NCBI RefSeq assembly: GCF_900110645.1
Contig: NZ_FOFB01000029.1
Coordinates: 1 to 64,000, forward strand
Direction of reading: 5' to 3'
Length of the DNA stretch: 64,000 nt
Source of the DNA: Neolewinella agarilytica
GTDB lineage: Bacteria; Bacteroidota; Bacteroidia; Chitinophagales; Saprospiraceae
In this document: in pieces, positions 60,316-64,000 of the stretch
Layout of the letters: each line of letters opens with the position of its first letter
How positions within the stretch are numbered: the first letter of the stretch is position 1
Program-made: the position numbers and the translations under genes
Notes under the pieces: generated by a model
What the model was told of the DNA's origin: nothing
What the model saw: only the letters and a program-made list of their open reading frames with translations
Databases searched by the model: none

Positions 60316-61523
60316 AAACCATTCTCGCTACCACTTACGCCGTGAACCCCTACAAGGGCTCCGAAGACGCCATGGGCTGGAACTATGTTTGCCAGGTTGC
60401 CCGCTTCCATAAGGTCATTGCCATTACCCGGGAGAATAACCAGGAGCATATCGAGAAATTCATGGAGGAAAACCCGGATGAGCTGTACGCAAATATTCAG
60501 TTTGTCTACTATGATCTGCCCAAATCTTTACGCTGGTGGAAGAAAGGGACTTGGGGGTCTATGCTCTACTTTTTGCTGTGGCAAAAAGGAGTAGTTGGCT
60601 TCGTGCGGGATCAGGGGCTGACTTTTGACATTGCCCACCATCTTAATTTTCACAACGACTGGAGCCCGAGCTACCTCTGGCAGCTGGGCAAACCCTTCGT
60701 CTGGGGGCCGATTGGTCATCACCCCACGATCCCCGCCCCCTTCCGGGAAAACATGCCTCTGGCTGATAAAGCTAAAGGCCTGCTGACGGGGCTCATCAAA
60801 CGTTACTTCTGGAACTGGAGCACCGCGCTGGAAAACACCAGAGCGAAGGCGGACTACATCTGGTGCATGAATGACTCCGTGCCTGAAGTACTTGACCTCA
60901 GTGGGAAGAAATACCACATCTCTCCTTCCGTAGCTTCGCAGGATTACGGCTGGTTGCCCGAACGGAAAGAGAGCACCTTCGAGGTGCTGAGTGCGGGCAG
61001 ACTGGTCCACATGAAGGGCTTTGATCTGACCCTTCGGGCATTTGCCCGCTTTGCAGAGGCTAACCCTCAGCTTAATGCCGTCCTCACCATTGTGGGCGAT
61101 GGCCCCGAAAAAGAGCGTCTGTTAGAGCTGGCCGACTCACTAGGCATCCGCTCCAGGCTCAATATGATTAACTGGATTCCGCGATCCGAATTGATGGACA
61201 TCATGAAGAAGGCTTCCGTTTTCCTGTTCCCTTCTCACGAAGGTGCCGGCATGGTGGTGCCCGAGGCTCTGTCCTTCGGCCTGCCCGTACTCACTATTGA
61301 CAATTGCGGCCCCGGCCGCTTCGTGGAGCCTGCTTACGGGCTCGTGGCGGAAGCCGACAGCTATGATGGTACGGTAGATCGCCTGGCCGAAGGCCTGGCG
61401 GGTATCCAACGTAACCAAAAGGAATACGCTGCCATGCGCATTGCCGCCAGAAAAGCCTTTGAAGAAAAATTTGCCTGGGACCGGCGCGGTGAAGCCCTGC
61501 AAACCATCTACTCAAACCTCTGA
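60312..61523 (+). CDS. GT4-family glycosyltransferase A
   Basis: The 403-residue enzyme has the two-domain GT-B fold. The N-terminus (MKTILATTYAVNPYKGSEDAMGWNY) carries the acceptor-side GSE motif. The C-terminal donor-binding half has GRLVHMKGFDL, GDGPEKERL and the EX7E motif in SHEGAGMVVPEALSFGLPV. It would move a sugar from a nucleotide donor onto a growing lipid-linked glycan at the inner membrane. The start codon overlaps the acyltransferase stop, so they are translationally coupled. The sugar is not readable. Confidence 0.88.
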   Translation: MKTILATTYAVNPYKGSEDAMGWNYVCQVARFHKVIAITRENNQEHIEKFMEENPDELYANIQFVYYDLPKSLRWWKKGTWGSMLYFLLWQKGVVGFVRDQGLTFDIAHHLNFHNDWSPSYLWQLGKPFVWGPIGHHPTIPAPFRENMPLADKAKGLLTGLIKRYFWNWSTALENTRAKADYIWCMNDSVPEVLDLSGKKYHISPSVASQDYGWLPERKESTFEVLSAGRLVHMKGFDLTLRAFARFAEANPQLNAVLTIVGDGPEKERLLELADSLGIRSRLNMINWIPRSELMDIMKKASVFLFPSHEGAGMVVPEALSFGLPVLTIDNCGPGRFVEPAYGLVAEADSYDGTVDRLAEGLAGIQRNQKEYAAMRIAARKAFEEKFAWDRRGEALQTIYSNL

Positions 61524-61527
61524 AGCC

Positions 61528-62640
61528 ATGACCAGAATCTTTGCCTTTCACCTGCTTAATGATTACAGCGGCAGCCCCAAAGTGCTGGGGCAGCTCCTCA
61601 AAGGATGGGCGGATCAATACCGGGTGCATCTTTACACCAGCGACTCAACGCCAGGCTTCTTAAGCGGGATTGATGGTATTCGCTACCATTCCAATTTTTA
61701 CCGTTTTCATCAATTCATTCCGCTGAGGTTACTGGTCCTGCTGTTCTCCCAGTTGTTTGCCTTGGGGAGTTTGTTGTTCAGGGTGAAGAGGGAAGATGTG
61801 GTCTACATCAATACCATTCTTCCTTTTGGAGCTGCGATTGCGGGGAGGATCAGAGGAGCGAGAGTCATTTATCACATTCACGAGACGTCGATAAACCCAA
61901 AGGTTTTTAAGCAATTCCTCCTTTTCTGGGTGAAGGCATGCGCAACGGAGGTCATCTACGTATCCGACTTCTTAGCCAGCGAAGAACCGCTTGATAAGCC
62001 CCGGCACATACTGTGGAATGCTATTGAGGATGAGTTCAGGAATAAGGCAGCGGCTCATCGGCGGGCAGACGGGCAACTGAGCAATGTTTTGATGCTCGCC
62101 TCCCTGAAAAAGTATAAGGGGGTGGATGAATTCGTTGTGATTGCGGAGGCTTGCCCCGAGCTTCAATTTGAGCTCGTAGCCAACGCTGCTGAGCAGGACA
62201 TTGCGGCCTATTTCGGCGAGCGGAAGCTTCCGGAAAACCTGACGATTTACCCCGCTCAGCGAGACGTACATCCATTCTACCAAAGAGCCGACGTAGTGAT
62301 GAATCTCTCCCGGCCGGAGGAGTGGAAAGAAACCTTTGGGCTAACGGCCCTGGAAGCAATGATTTACGGCCTGCCCGTTATCGTCCCACCGGTGGGGGGA
62401 ATTGCAGAGATCGTTATGGACGGGCAGACGGGCTTTCACCTCAATGGCAAAGACACTCCTGCAATCGTCAGCACCCTCCGGGCACTGAAGGCTGATCCTC
62501 ACCGCTACCGAAGCATCAGTGAGGCGGCTGCCGCGCACGCCACTACTTTCTCCGAATCACACTTTCTGGCGCAAAACCTGCAATTGATTGAACGGCCAGC
62601 GTCTCCCGAATGTAGAGTTGGATTCCAGAATGTGGAATGA
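61528..62640 (+). CDS. GT4-family glycosyltransferase B
   Basis: The 370-residue GT-B enzyme starts at ATG 61528, 4 bases after the previous stop (MTRIFAFHLLNDYSGSPKVLGQLLKG); an earlier in-frame start lies inside the previous gene. The C-terminal half has SLKKYKGVDEFVVIAEACPELQF, YPAQRDVHPFYQRADVVMNLSRP and the EX7E motif ETFGLTALE. It follows the same operon and presumably adds the next sugar. It contains no membrane segment apart from a moderately hydrophobic loop about 67-95. Confidence 0.87.
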   Translation: MTRIFAFHLLNDYSGSPKVLGQLLKGWADQYRVHLYTSDSTPGFLSGIDGIRYHSNFYRFHQFIPLRLLVLLFSQLFALGSLLFRVKREDVVYINTILPFGAAIAGRIRGARVIYHIHETSINPKVFKQFLLFWVKACATEVIYVSDFLASEEPLDKPRHILWNAIEDEFRNKAAAHRRADGQLSNVLMLASLKKYKGVDEFVVIAEACPELQFELVANAAEQDIAAYFGERKLPENLTIYPAQRDVHPFYQRADVVMNLSRPEEWKETFGLTALEAMIYGLPVIVPPVGGIAEIVMDGQTGFHLNGKDTPAIVSTLRALKADPHRYRSISEAAAAHATTFSESHFLAQNLQLIERPASPECRVGFQNVE

Positions 62641-62742
62641 TTTACAATTTATATTATTTGTTAGTATCTGTTTTTTAGTGATTTGTATTTCTGGCCCAAA
62701 CTTTGGGATACTACTCACGAACAAATTAATACAGCGTCCAAA

Positions 62743-63975
62743 ATGTCTCTCCAAAAAAGAAAAATAGCGATTATCGGGACGGTTGGCTTACCGGCCCAGT
62801 ATGGCGGCTTTGAAACGCTGACCAGCCACCTGGTAGAGAACCTGAATGAGCAATATGACATGACCGTCTATTGTTCGGGCAAGCAGTATCCAGAGGAAAA
62901 CCGGCCGGATAGTTACCTGGGAGCAAGACTGAAATATTTACCCCTGCAAGCCAACGGCATACAGAGCATTCCTTACGATACCTGGTCCATTCTTCACGCA
63001 TTGTTTTATGCTGACGTTCTTCTCATCCTTGGCGTTGCGGGAGCCTGGATTTTGCCCTTCGTCAGGCTCTTCACGCGGAAGCGGATCATCATTTCCATCG
63101 ACGGAATTGAATGGAAGCGGGACAAATGGTCGCGGCTGGCAAAGATGTATCTCTACTGGGCGGAGGGCATGGCCGTAAAGTATTCTCACTGTGATATTTC
63201 GGATAATGAATCCATTCAGGATTACACGGCAGAACGGTATGGTAGCCTGAGTAGCGTCATTGAATACGGAGCCGACCACACCCAAAAGGTAGTGGCAACG
63301 GCTGCGGATATAGAGCGCTATCCTTTTATGGCAAAGCCATACGCTTTTAAGGTGTGCCGGATAGAGCCCGAGAATAATCTGGAAATGGTGCTTCGGGCCT
63401 TTTCTTCCTTTGACCGTTACCCATTGGTTCTGGTGGGTAACTGGGACAAGAGTGCGTACGGTACGAAACTGCGGGCGACTTACAGCGGTCAGAGAAACCT
63501 GATGTTGCTGGATCCCATTTATGATCAGCGGGAAATTGATCTGCTGCGGGGGAATGCCACGGTGTACGTACATGGCCACAGTGCCGGAGGAACCAACCCC
63601 TCCCTGGTGGAAGCGATGTATCTCGGCCTGCCCATCCTGTCATTCGGCGTCAGTTATAACCGGACAACTACGGAGGGGAAAGCCAGCTACTTCTATAACG
63701 CCGATGAGCTGGTTTCTCTGCTGGAGAGAACCACGCCAGGACAGCTGCAGGAAAACGGCAGGCGGATGAAAGAAGTAGCTAACCGGCGCTATAAGTGGAG
63801 CCTTATTGCGCAGAAATACCAGGCTCTGGTGGAGAAGGCTTGCACCATTAGCCACAAAGGATCGGTGACTCCCTCCTTTCGGAATTATCGGGAAGAGGTA
63901 TTGACGGACCACGGAGCTGGTCACCTCTCCACCCACCACCTTTTTTACGAAAAAACAGAAACTCCCGCTCAGTGA
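62743..63975 (+). CDS. DUF1972/GT4 glycosyltransferase (rhamnosyltransferase-like)
   Basis: The 410-residue protein begins KIAIIGTVGLPAQYGGFETLTSHLVENL, the mark of the DUF1972 N-terminal domain found in GT4 enzymes such as the beta-1,4-rhamnosyltransferase Cps2T (family knowledge). The donor domain has RIEPENNLEMVLRAF, VGNWDKSAYGTKL and GHSAGGTNPSLVEAMYLGLP. The ATG at 62743 fits this start; the frame is open back to 62683. The gap of 102 AT-rich bases before it is the largest in the cluster, so it may have its own promoter. It ends 25 bases before the window edge. Confidence 0.87.
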   Translation: MSLQKRKIAIIGTVGLPAQYGGFETLTSHLVENLNEQYDMTVYCSGKQYPEENRPDSYLGARLKYLPLQANGIQSIPYDTWSILHALFYADVLLILGVAGAWILPFVRLFTRKRIIISIDGIEWKRDKWSRLAKMYLYWAEGMAVKYSHCDISDNESIQDYTAERYGSLSSVIEYGADHTQKVVATAADIERYPFMAKPYAFKVCRIEPENNLEMVLRAFSSFDRYPLVLVGNWDKSAYGTKLRATYSGQRNLMLLDPIYDQREIDLLRGNATVYVHGHSAGGTNPSLVEAMYLGLPILSFGVSYNRTTTEGKASYFYNADELVSLLERTTPGQLQENGRRMKEVANRRYKWSLIAQKYQALVEKACTISHKGSVTPSFRNYREEVLTDHGAGHLSTHHLFYEKTETPAQ

Positions 63976-64000
63976 TGAGCAGGGTAAGGTGCGCCTCTCA

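Overview
This window is chromosomal DNA from a bacterium of the phylum Bacteroidota, most likely a marine Lewinella/Saprospiria-type organism (inference). Five large secreted proteins end in a type IX secretion (T9SS) C-terminal sorting domain. Many genes have a Bacteroidota -7 promoter box (TAnnTTTG) close upstream and no clear Shine-Dalgarno. There is a TPR plus LuxR-like HTH regulator, a YpdA-family reductase, and alginate- and agar-type polysaccharide enzymes. No phage, insertion sequence, CRISPR array, rRNA or tRNA was found.

Layout. 1-1560 is an AT-rich islet with a lipoprotein, a 12-cysteine secreted peptide and a short HTH protein. 1.7-10 kb holds a T9SS metalloprotease, a small secreted protein, a T9SS alpha/beta hydrolase, a GNAT acetyltransferase and a His-rich DUF4198/HupE metal pair. 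10-20 kb is mostly core: polyprenyl synthetase, YpdA, ribosomal protein S20, etfBA, a FemAB/GNAT-like protein, UspA and parE. 20-34 kb mixes a LutA-like protein, an outer-membrane barrel, a dolichol-phosphate-mannose-synthase-like GT2, OmpA, an ArnT-like GT39, a thiamine-binding protein, a 4xCHRD T9SS protein, dnaN, a class-C serine hydrolase and the TPR-HTH regulator. 34-52 kb has a candidate sRNA, an S9 peptidase, a DUF4442 thioesterase-like protein, a divergent PL6 alginate lyase / GH16 pair and a 3514-residue surface protein. 52-57 kb has mutS and a divergent Nramp relative. 57.3-64 kb is a polysaccharide gene cluster: a three-domain kinase/nucleotidyltransferase fusion, an acyltransferase and three glycosyltransferases, probably continuing past the window edge.

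The most unusual signal is not a gene. A short GC-rich motif (TGCACCTGCGKCCGCGCCC, often after a pyrimidine tract) occurs at least 15 times. Eleven copies are intergenic, one is in the variable linker of MutS, and three form the coding sequence of signal peptides (C-T-C-x-R/C-A-Q). A second family of palindromic elements built on CTTCGAGG/CCTCGAAG flanks parE and mutS. A nine-copy 8-bp array sits directly upstream of mutS. Other notable items are a GntR/UxuR-like palindrome at the alginate lyase promoter, a terminator-bounded ~128-nt RNA candidate, and a giant protein carrying both dockerin-like and cohesin-like domains. All family names come from reading the translated sequence; no database search was run.
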